This document shows, in pieces, positions 17,823 to 28,000 of a DNA stretch of 64,000 bases (position 1 is the first letter of the stretch; every line of letters starts with the position of its first letter). The DNA is taken from contig DATBRG010000036.1 in NCBI GenBank assembly GCA_036560445.1, positions 1 through 64,000 of the forward strand, read 5' to 3'. Position numbers and translations under genes: made by a program. The notes below the pieces were generated by a model. It had not been told where the DNA came from. It ran no database searches and saw only the letters and a program-made list of their open reading frames with translations. The stretch comes from DATBRG01 sp036560445 (lineage in GTDB: Bacteria > Pseudomonadota > Gammaproteobacteria > Burkholderiales > Methylophilaceae).

Positions 17823-18566
17823 ATGGCAGCATGGAATCAGGGCAAGGTGGTTGGCCAGAAACAGTGGAATAGCAATTTGTACTCGCTTTATGTAGAAGCG
17901 GATATTGAGCCCTATCAGGCTGGCCAATTCGCCAGGATAGGCTTGGAAATTGATGGCGAGATTGTTGGTAGGCCTTATTCACTGGTCAATCCGCCAGGCA
18001 ACCGCCCATTGGAGTTTTACTATATCCAGGTTCCCAATGGTCCCCTTACCTCCAAATTAATCCAATTCAAGCCGGGTGACTCCATTCTGGTCGCACCTCG
18101 CGCTAACGGCTTTATGGTGCTGGATGAAGTACCGAAGGCGAGAGATCTTTGGCTGATCGCTACTGGTACTGGTGTTGGGCCTTTTTTATCCATACTGGCA
18201 ACCGAGCAGCCTTGGCAACGTTTTGAGCGGGTGACACTGGTATATGCCGTGCGTACGCTTTCTGAGTTGAGCTATCAGGAGCGTATTCATGAGATTCAGG
18301 CCTTACACCCTACGCAGTTCAGATTTGTTCCCATCGTCAGTCGTGAGGCCACAGACTTTGCCTTGTCTGGGCGTATCCCACAACGATTTGCTGACGGCAC
18401 TCTGGAAGCGCGGGTCGGGGCGAAGGTGACTGTGCAGGATAGCCAAATCATGCTTTGTGGCAATCCCCAGATGGTAGAAGATACGATGGCATTGCTGGTC
18501 GAGCGTGGCCTCAAGAAGCATAAGCGTAAGAACCCCGGCCAGATCACGGTGGAGAGTTATTGGTAA
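17823..18566 (+). CDS. fpr: Ferredoxin-NADP+ reductase (Fpr, bacterial type)
   Basis: 247 residues. FAD-binding RPYS (in GRPYSLVN), NADP-binding GTGVGPFLS, CGNPQMV and the C-terminal VESYW typical of bacterial FPRs are all present. The enzyme passes electrons between NADPH and ferredoxin or flavodoxin in the cytoplasm. Its TAA stop overlaps the ATG of the next gene by one base, so the two are probably translated together. Confidence 0.94.
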   Translation: MAAWNQGKVVGQKQWNSNLYSLYVEADIEPYQAGQFARIGLEIDGEIVGRPYSLVNPPGNRPLEFYYIQVPNGPLTSKLIQFKPGDSILVAPRANGFMVLDEVPKARDLWLIATGTGVGPFLSILATEQPWQRFERVTLVYAVRTLSELSYQERIHEIQALHPTQFRFVPIVSREATDFALSGRIPQRFADGTLEARVGAKVTVQDSQIMLCGNPQMVEDTMALLVERGLKKHKRKNPGQITVESYW

Positions 18567-19039
18567 TGCCTTCTGTTACAGATGGTGTTGGCTCTAGCTT
18601 CTTGCAAAAGCAAACAAAAATACTATGCGATAGTTATCGGCACTGGACTGGCCTCTGTTTGGTTGATGATTTGGGGGATATATCAAGGACTGTGAAAAAC
18701 CTGTTTGAAGCACCCTATGCGGTGGCTTCGCATGATACCCAGGCCGACCCAATATTCAACTATGCTAATCAACAGGCGCAGCAGTTATTCGGCATGAGCT
18801 GGGATGAGATCATAGGCCTGCCATCGCGTTATTCGGCAGAGCCTATGAATAGGGAGGAGAGGGCCTTGCTGCTGGGGCGGGTCTCGCGCCATGGGTATGT
18901 GGATGATTACACTGGTATCCGCATTGCTAAAGATGGCAGGCGATTCATGATACGTAATGCGACCGTATGGAATCTTCTTGATGTAACAGGTGCTTATTGT
19001 GGCCAGGCCGCATTGATTCGCGACTGGGTAGCCTTATAG
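18566..19039 (+). CDS. MEKHLA/PAS-like domain protein
   Basis: 157 residues. The sequence from about residue 35 (LFEAPYAVASHDTQADPIFNYAN) has the PAS-type pattern of the MEKHLA family: NYAN, LFGMSWDEIIGLPSR and a final strand giving RNATVWNL. MEKHLA domains also occur at the end of plant HD-ZIP III factors and as stand-alone bacterial proteins; their ligand is not known to me. ATG 18566 shares its A with the fpr stop (TAATG), so translational coupling with the flavoenzyme is likely. This suggests a redox- or flavin-related role (inference). Confidence 0.8.
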   Translation: MPSVTDGVGSSFLQKQTKILCDSYRHWTGLCLVDDLGDISRTVKNLFEAPYAVASHDTQADPIFNYANQQAQQLFGMSWDEIIGLPSRYSAEPMNREERALLLGRVSRHGYVDDYTGIRIAKDGRRFMIRNATVWNLLDVTGAYCGQAALIRDWVAL

Positions 19040-19130
19040 CGTATGGATATACGGGTAACGAAACTGTAATTTTCGTAAAACCTGTATTTTGTAGTTTAAT
19101 AGTCGAATTGCATATTATCTCGCGAAGGTT

Positions 19131-20246
19131 ATGAGCGAAAGAATCAATAAAACATCAATTTGCAGCGTTGTTTTTCTCGACATTATCGATTATTCAAAGA
19201 AGTCAGTCTCTGAGCAGATTGATGATAAGGATCACTTTAATGCGCTGATCAACGAGGCAATCAAGGATGTCGCGCAGAATGACCGTATCATTCTTGATAC
19301 CGGTGATGGCGCTGCCATAGCTTTGCTTGGTGCCCCGGAAGAGGCGCTGTTTGTGTCTTTGACCATACGTGATGGCATACTCAAGCAAAACAAGGAGGGC
19401 TCGCAAGGGCTTTTCGTCCGGATTGGTATCAATCTCGGCCCGGTAAGGGTAGTGAGTGATATCAACGGCCAGCCGAATATCATCGGTGATGGCATCAATG
19501 TCGCCCAGCGCGTAATGAGTTTTGCCGAGCCCAACCAGATACTGGTATCCCGATCTTACTATGAAGTTACTTCGCGCCTGACCAAGGAAATCACCCAGAT
19601 GTTTTCCTATTCTGGTGTCAAGCATGACAAGCATGTGCGTGAGCACGAAGTGTATGCAATCCGTTCGCTGGCGGATGAGCCAGTGCCTGCTCCACCCGCT
19701 GAGGCTACAGTATCTGCGGTTACGGAGGAGGCAGCCAAGGAATCCAGTGGGCTGCTTTGGTATGTGCTGGCTGGTGTGACACTGGCTGTGATTGCCGGGG
19801 TATTTTTAATATTGGGTGAAATGCATAAGCCGGGGTCAAAGCCATCGGTACCACAAGCTGAATTATCCTCACCATTAGCCTCACCTAATGTGACGCCAGC
19901 CCCTGTGGCCGCGCCAGATAAATCTGGTCAGCAAGCTGCGGCCAGTACAGACTCCGCGTCCAAGAAAAAAACAGCCAAACGTAGTAAGCCAAAATCAGAC
20001 GATACTGCCAGCCAGGCAACGCAGAAGTCGACAGAGACCAAGCCAGCGGCTAATCAAACCAGCGCTACCCAGACCGGCACTGATCGTCATCATCCTTCAA
20101 ATACGGCCACAGAAGCGGCTGGCGCCCAGCATAAAGAAAAGTCAGAACAGAAATCTGGCTGGGATGCGTTCAAGGAAAGCGTGAAACAAGGTACCGAAAA
20201 GAAAGTATGCTCCCAAGCCGAGATCGCGATGGGGCAGTGCCACTAG
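19131..20246 (+). CDS. Class III nucleotide cyclase-like protein with TM helix and periplasmic tail
   Basis: 371 residues. Cyclase homology domain at about 8-185: metal-binding Asp17 (FLDIID) and Asp59 (TGDG) are present, as are the transition-state Asn and Arg in GINVAQR. The Lys that usually fixes adenine (KxxGD) appears replaced by Leu (ILDTGD), so the substrate and activity are unclear. One TM helix (about 205-228) is followed by a Pro/Ala/Thr/Lys-rich low-complexity tail of about 100 residues ending in a short segment with two Cys. The catalytic domain would be cytoplasmic and the tail periplasmic. Its stop codon overlaps the convergent ylqF stop by 4 bases. Confidence 0.82.
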   Translation: MSERINKTSICSVVFLDIIDYSKKSVSEQIDDKDHFNALINEAIKDVAQNDRIILDTGDGAAIALLGAPEEALFVSLTIRDGILKQNKEGSQGLFVRIGINLGPVRVVSDINGQPNIIGDGINVAQRVMSFAEPNQILVSRSYYEVTSRLTKEITQMFSYSGVKHDKHVREHEVYAIRSLADEPVPAPPAEATVSAVTEEAAKESSGLLWYVLAGVTLAVIAGVFLILGEMHKPGSKPSVPQAELSSPLASPNVTPAPVAAPDKSGQQAAASTDSASKKKTAKRSKPKSDDTASQATQKSTETKPAANQTSATQTGTDRHHPSNTATEAAGAQHKEKSEQKSGWDAFKESVKQGTEKKVCSQAEIAMGQCH

Positions 20247-21142
20247 GCATCTGGTTCGGGGTTTAGTGTTTCTTCCACGACTTTATCGGCATTGAGCATG
20301 GATAGCCTTGTTTCCGGTGTCTCCAGGCTTATGCGGCCCAGAGCCCCGGAGCGGTAATCTACCAGGAAAGTCATAGCAGCTTTTTCCATGTCCAGAGTGC
20401 CGCCTTTGAGCCTGAAGCCACGACGCTTGGCAACGGCTTCAACCACATCTACGGCATCCATACCTTCTGTCGAGAAACCATAACGCTTGGTAAGTAGGTC
20501 GGCATAGCGTTCCAGCAACACGCCTGCAAGAAAGATTGCCACATCCTCGTCTATCACCGCATTACGGCCAATGGCGTGGCTGGCTGCGAGCATGTAGCCA
20601 TCGCTCTCGAATTTGATTTTAGGCCACATCAGGCCGGGTGTATCGGTAATGCTCATTAGCTCGTTGAGGTCAAAGCGCTGTTGTACTTTGGTCACCGCTG
20701 GCTCATCGCCGACCTTGGCAATGCGGCGATTGAGCAGGGCATTCATGAGGGTGGATTTCCCCACATTAGGGATGCCCATGATCATCATGCGCAACGGTTT
20801 GAGGTGGGTGCCGCGATGCGACGCAAGAGCCAGCGCCAGATTGGGTACCTTGTTGGCATCCCCAGGTTTCTTGCAAGAAAGTGCGACCGCTTTTACACCA
20901 TCCTGCTTGTTATAATAATTCAGCCATGCTTGTGTCACAGCTGGGTCAGCAAGATCGGCCTTATTCAGGATTTTGAGATTGGGGCGCTGCCGGTGTAGCC
21001 GCAGTTCATGGATCATCGGGTTGCTGCTGGCCTCGGGAATGCGGGCATCCAGTACTTCGATGACGATATCGGTGAACTCCATGGTTTCGGCAGCTTTTTT
21101 GCGCGCTGCGGTCATGTGTCCGGGGAACCACTGAATTGCCAT
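20243..21142 (-). CDS. ylqF: YlqF/RbgA-family ribosome biogenesis GTPase
   Basis: 299 residues with the start WFPGHM characteristic of this family. The GTPase motifs are circularly permuted: G4 NKAD comes before G1 GIPNVGKST and G3 DTPG. RbgA assists late maturation of the 50S subunit in Bacillus; the proteobacterial homologue is assumed to act similarly. Ordinary gene, ATG start, convergent with the cyclase-like gene. Confidence 0.93.
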   Translation of the reverse strand: MAIQWFPGHMTAARKKAAETMEFTDIVIEVLDARIPEASSNPMIHELRLHRQRPNLKILNKADLADPAVTQAWLNYYNKQDGVKAVALSCKKPGDANKVPNLALALASHRGTHLKPLRMMIMGIPNVGKSTLMNALLNRRIAKVGDEPAVTKVQQRFDLNELMSITDTPGLMWPKIKFESDGYMLAASHAIGRNAVIDEDVAIFLAGVLLERYADLLTKRYGFSTEGMDAVDVVEAVAKRRGFRLKGGTLDMEKAAMTFLVDYRSGALGRISLETPETRLSMLNADKVVEETLNPEPDA

Positions 21143-21217
21143 AATTATTCTGTCTTTAAATCAATCGCTTATTTTAGCATTCATGCATCATGCGAGTCAT
21201 AAGTTAATATATTGACT

Positions 21218-22039
21218 ATGACATTGATACCAGAAATCAAACCCAACCAGTCGATTGAACTGCTTAAAGAGCTGCATATCCTGACGCGAGAGGGCAAGCT
21301 TAACCAGGATAGTCGCCGTAAACTCAAGCAGGTGTATCACCTGTATCACTTTATCGAGCCTTTGCTGGCTGAAGTCATGGCTGAGAACGAAAATCCGACG
21401 CTGGTGGATCATGGTGCGGGCAAGTCTTACCTAGGTTTCATTCTCTACGACCTGTTCATGAAGCAGCAACAGGCGGGGCAGATTGTCGGTATTGAAACGC
21501 GCGAAGAGCTGGTGCAAAAATCGAGGCAACTCGCAGATAAACTTGGTTTTGGGCGCATGCAGTTTCTGCACCTCTCGGTAGAAGATTCAATCGAGTCTAA
21601 AGCCTTGCCAGAAAAGGTCGACATTGTTACTGCCCTGCACGCCTGCAACACGGCTACTGATGACGCGATCAAGTTCGGCTTGGAAAAGCGCGCCAAATTT
21701 CTTGTGCTGGTGCCATGCTGCCAGGCCGAGGTGGCCGAGGTATTGCGCCGCCACAAGAACGATTCATTTGCCAAAACACCGTTGTCTGAAATCTGGCGTC
21801 ACCCAATTCATACGCGTGAATTCGGCAGCCAAATTACCAACGTACTGCGCTGCCTGCAGCTTGAGGCGCATGGCTATCAGGTCACAGTAACCGAGCTAGT
21901 AGGCTGGGAGCATTCGATGAAAAATGAGCTCATTATCGCGCGTTACAAGGATAGCCCCAGGGGCAATGCCAGTGAGCGGCTGGAACAGATTTTGCAGGAA
22001 CTCAACCTGGAAGAGATGAAAAGCAGGTTTGTCTATTAA
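21218..22039 (+). CDS. SAM-dependent methyltransferase of the METTL25/'Methyltransf_32' type
   Basis: 273 residues from ATG 21218. A helical N-terminus precedes a Rossmann methyltransferase core with SAM motif LVDHGAGKSYLGF (about residues 60-72), an acidic end of strand 2 (VGIETRE), ALHACNTATD and VPCCQAEV. These last two patterns are typical of the RRNAD1/METTL25-like family and bacterial homologues. The substrate is unknown; an RNA or protein target is inference. The next gene follows after 17 bases. Confidence 0.82.
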   Translation: MTLIPEIKPNQSIELLKELHILTREGKLNQDSRRKLKQVYHLYHFIEPLLAEVMAENENPTLVDHGAGKSYLGFILYDLFMKQQQAGQIVGIETREELVQKSRQLADKLGFGRMQFLHLSVEDSIESKALPEKVDIVTALHACNTATDDAIKFGLEKRAKFLVLVPCCQAEVAEVLRRHKNDSFAKTPLSEIWRHPIHTREFGSQITNVLRCLQLEAHGYQVTVTELVGWEHSMKNELIIARYKDSPRGNASERLEQILQELNLEEMKSRFVY

Positions 22040-22056
22040 ATAACTGGAGATATTGA

Positions 22057-22488
22057 ATGAAGAACGTATGGATATCAGTACTGTTGCTGGCGTTTTCCGG
22101 CATCGTTCAAGCCAAACCGGCCTTTATCGGGAAAGACTACAGCGGCATATACGAATGCACTGGCGATGATACGCACGAGGGTAAGTATACAGGTACAGTC
22201 ACGCTCACTATCAAGCCAGCGCATAGTTATGGTACCTATGCCAGCTATGATTTCAAGCTCGAGGTGCCCGGCTTTGGCAGCTACCCCGGATATGCAGCAG
22301 GACATGGCAATAATCTGGCAATGCACTTTGCGCTAACTGACCAGAGCACCAAGGATTATGGTACTGGCATCGCCAATTTCAAGAAGACCAGTCAAGGCAA
22401 ATGGAGCTTCCATAAGTTCTATTTTGAGCCGGAATTCAAAGGTGGCAACACCGGTATTGAGGATTGCGTTAAAAGTCATTCAAATTAA
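22057..22488 (+). CDS. Small secreted protein of unknown function
   Basis: 143 residues with a signal peptide (cleavage near VQA-KPA) and GGAG seven bases before the ATG. The mature protein is rich in Gly, Tyr and beta-prone segments, with Cys near each end (YECTGDD and IEDCVKS) that could pair. I recognise no family. It looks like a small periplasmic beta-barrel/lipocalin-like protein (inference). Confidence 0.7.
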   Translation: MKNVWISVLLLAFSGIVQAKPAFIGKDYSGIYECTGDDTHEGKYTGTVTLTIKPAHSYGTYASYDFKLEVPGFGSYPGYAAGHGNNLAMHFALTDQSTKDYGTGIANFKKTSQGKWSFHKFYFEPEFKGGNTGIEDCVKSHSN

Positions 22489-22507
22489 GAGATATGTAAG
22501 AGATATG
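22486..22507. repeat. Tandem 11-base duplication across a stop codon
   Basis: TAAGAGATATG occurs twice in a row (22486-22496, 22497-22507). The first copy starts with the stop codon of the preceding gene, so the duplication supplies a second in-register TAA-containing unit just after it. Confidence 0.85.
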
Positions 22508-22717
22508 TCGCGCGATTCGCGCCCGTAAGCCGCTATTCAGAATTTATATCTTAAAGCTATGTGACTGGCAAGAATCGGCCAATAGCGGACAGTCATCCTC
22601 TCATAGATACTATGTTAAATGAGATATATAGAATGGGTCCCAAATTCAGAATTGGGCTGTCGTGTTGAACAGGGCGGCTAATATAAGCTAACTCTATAAA
22701 ATAATAAGGGGAAATTC

Positions 22718-23620
22718 ATGAACAATAAATATTGGATTTTAAAATCGACCAAATTAATTGCTGGAGTAGCAAGTTTGCTAATAATTTTAGTCCCACCAGT
22801 TCTAGCTGAGGATGGTCAAGATGATAGTGTCGCCGCTTCACGAGATAAGGCACTTCTAATTATTGGGGGCGATGCCGCTCACTACAAGGAGGTGACAACT
22901 CAGTTACGAGATGCAAAAAGTCAAGTTATGGCGTCTTATGTCCTCACGGTAGACCCCAGCAATAAGGAATGGAATCCTAACAACCCAAAGTGGCAGCAGA
23001 TGGAGGTATATATAACCCATGATATGGGCCCCCACTATGACGATATAATTGGCGAAATAGGTAACAATCTTATTCAGCTTGCTATCGATAGCTATATCAA
23101 TTCATTGACCGAATCTGATGCTAATGAGCTTATTGCTTTCTACAAAACTAATGATGGCAAACGATTCAAGAAATTTGAGGACGGGTTACAAGCAATATAT
23201 TTAGCGGCCAACCTTAAAATTAATGACGTCCGAAGTGGAAAAATCAAGATTGATCTAACGAGCCAAACCCCAGAGGTTATGAAATCTAGAATCGAATTAA
23301 TCACGCATTCACGTAGTATGCAAGCCCAAATAAAACGAAACAGTAATGGCAGCGGGGAATTTGCTGTTGGGATAATTGCACAATTTATAGCAACCATTGG
23401 TGGCGAAGATATTGATCACTTATCTAAAAAATACGCTAAAGATATTCCTGAGTTTGAAAAAATTAGCGAATTGCCACTACAGCAAAAAGCTAGCTATGCC
23501 GAGTTTCTTATAGAAAAGGGATCAACAGAGGTAATTGTTAATGCCTCAGAGGATTTGAAGTTTTTCCAAAAAACTCACATAGATGAATGGAGAGATTTTT
23601 ACCAAAAAATAGCGAACTAA
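22718..23620 (+). CDS. Secreted protein with DUF2059-like segment
   Basis: 300 residues with a signal peptide (cleavage near VLA-EDG) and an AAGGGG ribosome site. The central part (YINSLTESDANELIAFYKTNDGKRFKKFE, about residues 128-156) follows the DUF2059 pattern: a helical region with FYxTxxGK. The remainder is helical and charged with no recognised motif. It is noticeably AT-richer than the flanking housekeeping genes (AAA, AAT, ATA codons frequent), as is the next gene. Function unknown. Confidence 0.72.
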   Translation: MNNKYWILKSTKLIAGVASLLIILVPPVLAEDGQDDSVAASRDKALLIIGGDAAHYKEVTTQLRDAKSQVMASYVLTVDPSNKEWNPNNPKWQQMEVYITHDMGPHYDDIIGEIGNNLIQLAIDSYINSLTESDANELIAFYKTNDGKRFKKFEDGLQAIYLAANLKINDVRSGKIKIDLTSQTPEVMKSRIELITHSRSMQAQIKRNSNGSGEFAVGIIAQFIATIGGEDIDHLSKKYAKDIPEFEKISELPLQQKASYAEFLIEKGSTEVIVNASEDLKFFQKTHIDEWRDFYQKIAN

Positions 23621-23780
23621 TGCTAAACAACCCTTCTTAGCACTAGCTAAATCAATATTTAAATCTCACAGGGAAATTTCTTTTAAATGTATTAATTATA
23701 TTGGCTAATATAATCAACTTTGTTTTATACAACTCCTAATCTCAGCAAGTAAAATTCTAATAATAATGGTGTATTGAATT

Positions 23781-24821
23781 ATGGAAAAAACAAAAAATCT
23801 TTTTTTGATTATCGGACTCTTTTTAATCCCCTACATTCCAGCATATGGTATGAGCCTAGCTGATCAAAGGTTGATCGATGCTGTTACGCTTAACGATATT
23901 GAGGGTGTTAGGAAAGCCTTATCAGCTGGCGCTAATCCAAATGGGCCGAAAGGTGAGCCAGGGACCGATGAGTATTCCAATATACCTATTGATTGGGCTA
24001 TCAATAATGGACAGAACGAAATTGTTAAATTACTTGTATCGAAAGGAGCCAAACTTGATATTGAAGCAATGTATGGCCAAAAACCTATTGATTTTGCCAT
24101 GGGTTTTTATAATACCGAATTGGTAAAATTTCTTTTTGTAGAAGGACTTAAAAATCATGCTTATGGTGATGGCAGTTGCTTGCTTAATTCAGCATTAGTA
24201 TGGCGCGATAATCCAGAGTACATTAACTATTTTTTAGATCAAGGTATCAGAGGTGACTGTATTGACACGGAAGGTCATAACGCAATTTATGATGCTGTAC
24301 AGTCGGGAATGGGAATTAATGGAATTGATGCTAAGCAAAATATAGAAATAATTAGAAGATTGATTAGTGCCGGAGTAAAAGTAAATCCAAAAGATATCCC
24401 GCTTTATATCGCGGCTCGACGCTTGAATATTGAGCAGGTTAAGTTCCTTATTTCATTAGGTGCCGATGTTAATGGAATTGATCCTAGAGGGGAAACGGCT
24501 TTATTTTCTGCGATACATGCAGGTTCGGAAAGTAGGAATGGAATAACAAAACAATTAAGCATAGGTATGATGCAAATCCTCATTGGAGCAGGCGCAAATG
24601 TAAATGCTGAAAATAAAGATGGAGCAAGGCCGCTTGACATGGCTGCATGGAACAACGAAACCTATATGGTTAAGCTCCTACTATCTAAAGGTGCATTGGT
24701 AAATAACACTCATGAATCTAAAACTCAGCCAATCCAATGGGCACTAAAGAATAAGAACTCTGAAATGATTTCAGCATTAGTTGCAGCAGGAGCGAAACTT
24801 CCAGAATCTGTGCAAAAATGA
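23781..24821 (+). CDS. Exported ankyrin-repeat protein
   Basis: 346 residues. A signal peptide (about residues 1-23, near AYG) is followed by six or more ankyrin repeats, recognisable by LLxAGANxN-type loops: ALSAGANPN, LLVSKGAKLD, LISAGVKVN, LISLGADVNG, LIGAGANVNA, LLSKGALVNN and LVAAGAKLP. Some central repeats are longer and degenerate. Ankyrin stacks bind proteins; in bacteria, exported ones are found in the periplasm (immunity proteins, catalase helpers) or are secreted. AT-rich codon use like the preceding gene. No partner effector gene is visible next to it. Confidence 0.85.
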   Translation: MEKTKNLFLIIGLFLIPYIPAYGMSLADQRLIDAVTLNDIEGVRKALSAGANPNGPKGEPGTDEYSNIPIDWAINNGQNEIVKLLVSKGAKLDIEAMYGQKPIDFAMGFYNTELVKFLFVEGLKNHAYGDGSCLLNSALVWRDNPEYINYFLDQGIRGDCIDTEGHNAIYDAVQSGMGINGIDAKQNIEIIRRLISAGVKVNPKDIPLYIAARRLNIEQVKFLISLGADVNGIDPRGETALFSAIHAGSESRNGITKQLSIGMMQILIGAGANVNAENKDGARPLDMAAWNNETYMVKLLLSKGALVNNTHESKTQPIQWALKNKNSEMISALVAAGAKLPESVQK

Positions 24822-25075
24822 CCTTTCTCAACTCTGTAAACCACAAAGTACGGTAGGCTTTAAGTAAGCTTGCTTAAAGAGCGATAACAAACATTTGGAC
24901 TTGACCCAGTTTACTAGGCGAAATTCAATGTCCGCTTTGGGTCGAGAGCAGTCATGTATCTGGCTGCGAATTTATTAAATGGGACTGGCTGCCGGTAATT
25001 ACACGAGGATTTTTTAGCCAGAATAAGCACCAAGATAAGTATTTTGTAAGCCCATGTTAAAATCGCGCTCATTCT

Positions 25076-28000
25076 ATGAGCAGCCCTAATACACCCCCCG
25101 CACGCCAGATCATCTCCCAGATTGAAGCGCAGTTGCCGCAGTGTATGCTGGCAGATCGCTTCCCATTGCGGCGTCGTTTGCAGCAGGCGAGAGCGATGCT
25201 GGAGCAGGGTAAGCCGGTTGATAAGGTACTTTCAGAGCTGGCTGCCAAAGTTCGGGGCTCGGCTGCAAAGCTGGCAGCGCGTTTGCAAAGCCTGCCTAAG
25301 CCGGAATATCCGCCAGAACTGCCAGTCAGCGGCAAGAAAGATAATATTGCTGCCGCCATTGCTAAGCATCAGGTGATTATTGTCTGCGGTGAAACTGGTT
25401 CCGGCAAGACCACACAATTACCTAAAATTTGCCTCGAACTGGGCCGTGGTGTTGCCGGCCTGATCGGGCACACGCAGCCCCGGCGTATCGCCGCACGCTC
25501 AGTGGCGGCGCGCATCGCGCAGGAGCTGCAATCGCCACTGGGCGAAGCTGTTGGCTACAAGGTGCGCTTCAACGACAAGCTCACCGAGAGTACCTACATT
25601 AAGCTCATGACCGACGGCATATTACTGGCCGAAACGCAGGGCGATAGATTCCTTAACGCCTACGACACTATCATCATCGACGAGGCGCACGAGCGCAGCC
25701 TGAATATCGATTTCCTGCTCGGCTACCTTAAACAGTTATTACCCAAGCGGCCAGACCTCAAGATTATTGTTACCTCGGCGACGATAGATGCCGACCGCTT
25801 CTCGCGCCATTTCAACGGAGCGCCGGTCATCGAGGTTTCCGGTCGCACTTATCCTGTGGAAATACGTTACCGTCCGCTAGGTAAACCCGGCTTCATGGCC
25901 AAGGAGATGGCTGCGGCAGAGGATGAGGAGGACCTTGAACTACTCGGCCAGGACTTGATGGGAGTAAAGCGCAAGGCTCGCATCGAGGCGCGCTGGCTGC
26001 AGGAAGACGACGAGGAAGAAGCCATCGAGGAGGCCATCCTCGATGCAGCGGACGACCTGCTGCGCCTGGGCGATGGCGATATTCTGGTGTTCCTGCCTGG
26101 CGAGCGTGAAATACGCGATACCGCCGAGCATTTGCGTAAATATCAGGGGCGTTCCGCCAAGCTGCGCCATATCGAGGTTTTGCCTTTGTTTGCGCGGCTG
26201 TCGATTGAAGACCAGCAGAAGATATTCCGCCGTTCCAATACCACGCGCATAGTGTTGGCAACCAACGTCGCCGAAACTTCGCTCACGGTTCCGGGCATCA
26301 AATATGTGATTGATGCCGGACTTGCCCGCGTCAACCGTTACAGTCCGCGTGCCAAGGTCGAGCAGTTGCAGATCGAGAAGATTTCGCAGGCGGCAGCGCG
26401 GCAGAGGGCGGGGCGCTGCGGCCGCGTTTCCAACGGCATCTGCGTCAGGCTTTATTCGGAAGAAGATTTCAACGCACGGCCGGAATTTACCGATCCCGAG
26501 ATTCTGCGTTCTTCGCTTGCTGCCGTCATCCTGCGCATGGCTGCGTTGCGCCTTGGTGATGTTGCCGAATTCCCGTTCCTCGAAGCGCCGAGTTCGCGTC
26601 TGGTCAACGACGGTTATCTGCTGTTGCAGGAGCTGGGGGCAGTGGATGCCAAGCGCCAGCTAACCGAAGTCGGCAGCCAGTTGGCACGCCTGCCGCTCGA
26701 CCCGCGCGTAGGCCGCATGATGCTGGCCGGCAGGAAGGAAAACTGCCTGCGCGAAATCCTTATCATCGGCAGTGCGCTGGCTATCCAAGACCCACGCGAA
26801 CGGCCTATGGACAAGCGCGAAGCCGCCGATCAGGCGCATGCCAAATTCGCGCATGAATCCTCCGATTTTATGAGCTTCCTCAAACTCTGGGAGTTCTACG
26901 ACGATGCGTTCAAGAACAAGAAGTCGAACAAGGAATTGCTCAATAAGTGCCACACCAACTTTCTCTCTTTTCTGCGCATGAAGGAATGGCGTGAGCTCTA
27001 CTGGCAATTGCAGGAAATTGTCGAGGAAATGGAGTTCAAGTTGAATGATAAGGAGGCATCGTACGAACAGATTCACCGTGCGCTGCTTTCCGGCCTGCTT
27101 GGCAACATCGGTTTCAAGGATGGCGAAGCGGATACCTACCAGGGCGCACGCGGCATCCGTTTCAGCATTGCGCCCGGTTCAGCATTGAAGAAATCGCGGC
27201 CCAAGTGGGTTATGGCGGCTGAGCTGATGGATACTACCAAGCTCTATGCACGTTGCGTGGCTAAAATAGAGCCGGACTGGATAGAGCCATTAGCTCGCGG
27301 CCTGACCGAAAGTCATTACAGCGACCCGCGCTGGGATCGTAAACCGGCGCAAGTCATGGCTTGGGAGCGCGTCAGCCTTTACGGCCTGACTATTGTGCCT
27401 AAGCGCCGCGTGCATTACGGGTCTATCAACCCGCAAGAATCCCGCGAGATATTTATCCGCGAAGCTTTGGCCAATATGGAATTCGACACGCGGGCGCCTT
27501 TCTTCGAGGCTAACCGTAAGCTCATTGCTGAGATTGAGGAGCTTGAACACAAGGCGCGGCGCCAGGATGTGCTGGTGGATGAGCATGTGCTGTTTGCTTT
27601 CTATGATGCCCGTGTTGGTCAAGACATTGTCAATGGCGCCGGTTTCGAGAAGTGGCGCGAAGATGCTGAAAAAACCAACCCCAGGTTGCTCTACCTGACG
27701 CGTGATGACCTCATGCGTCACGGTGCGGCGGGAGTTACCGAAGCGCAGTTCCCTGAGGCTTTCGAGCTGGATGGTGTAACGGTTCCGCTTAAATATCGTT
27801 TCGAGCCGGGCCATGTACTCGATGGCGTCACGGCAACCATTCCATTGGCCTTGCTCAATCAACTCAACCCTACGCGTGCCGAATGGCTGGTACCGGGCAT
27901 GCTACGGGAGAAGGTGACCTATCTGGTTAAGGCGCTACCCAAGACTTTTCGCCGTGTTTGCGTACCCGTACCGGATTTTGTGACGGCATTTCTGGATCAG

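Noticed and set aside
22509..22521. GCGCG/CGCGC hairpin after the small secreted protein gene as a terminator
   Set aside because: No T-run follows on either strand and the loop is only three bases.
22718..24821. Calling the AT-richer block a mobile element
   Set aside because: No integrase, transposase, tRNA attachment site or long terminal repeats were seen; only short shared words flank it.
24858..24879. CTTTAAG/CTTAAAG hairpin after the ankyrin gene as a terminator
   Set aside because: AT-only stem with an eight-base loop and no T-run after it.
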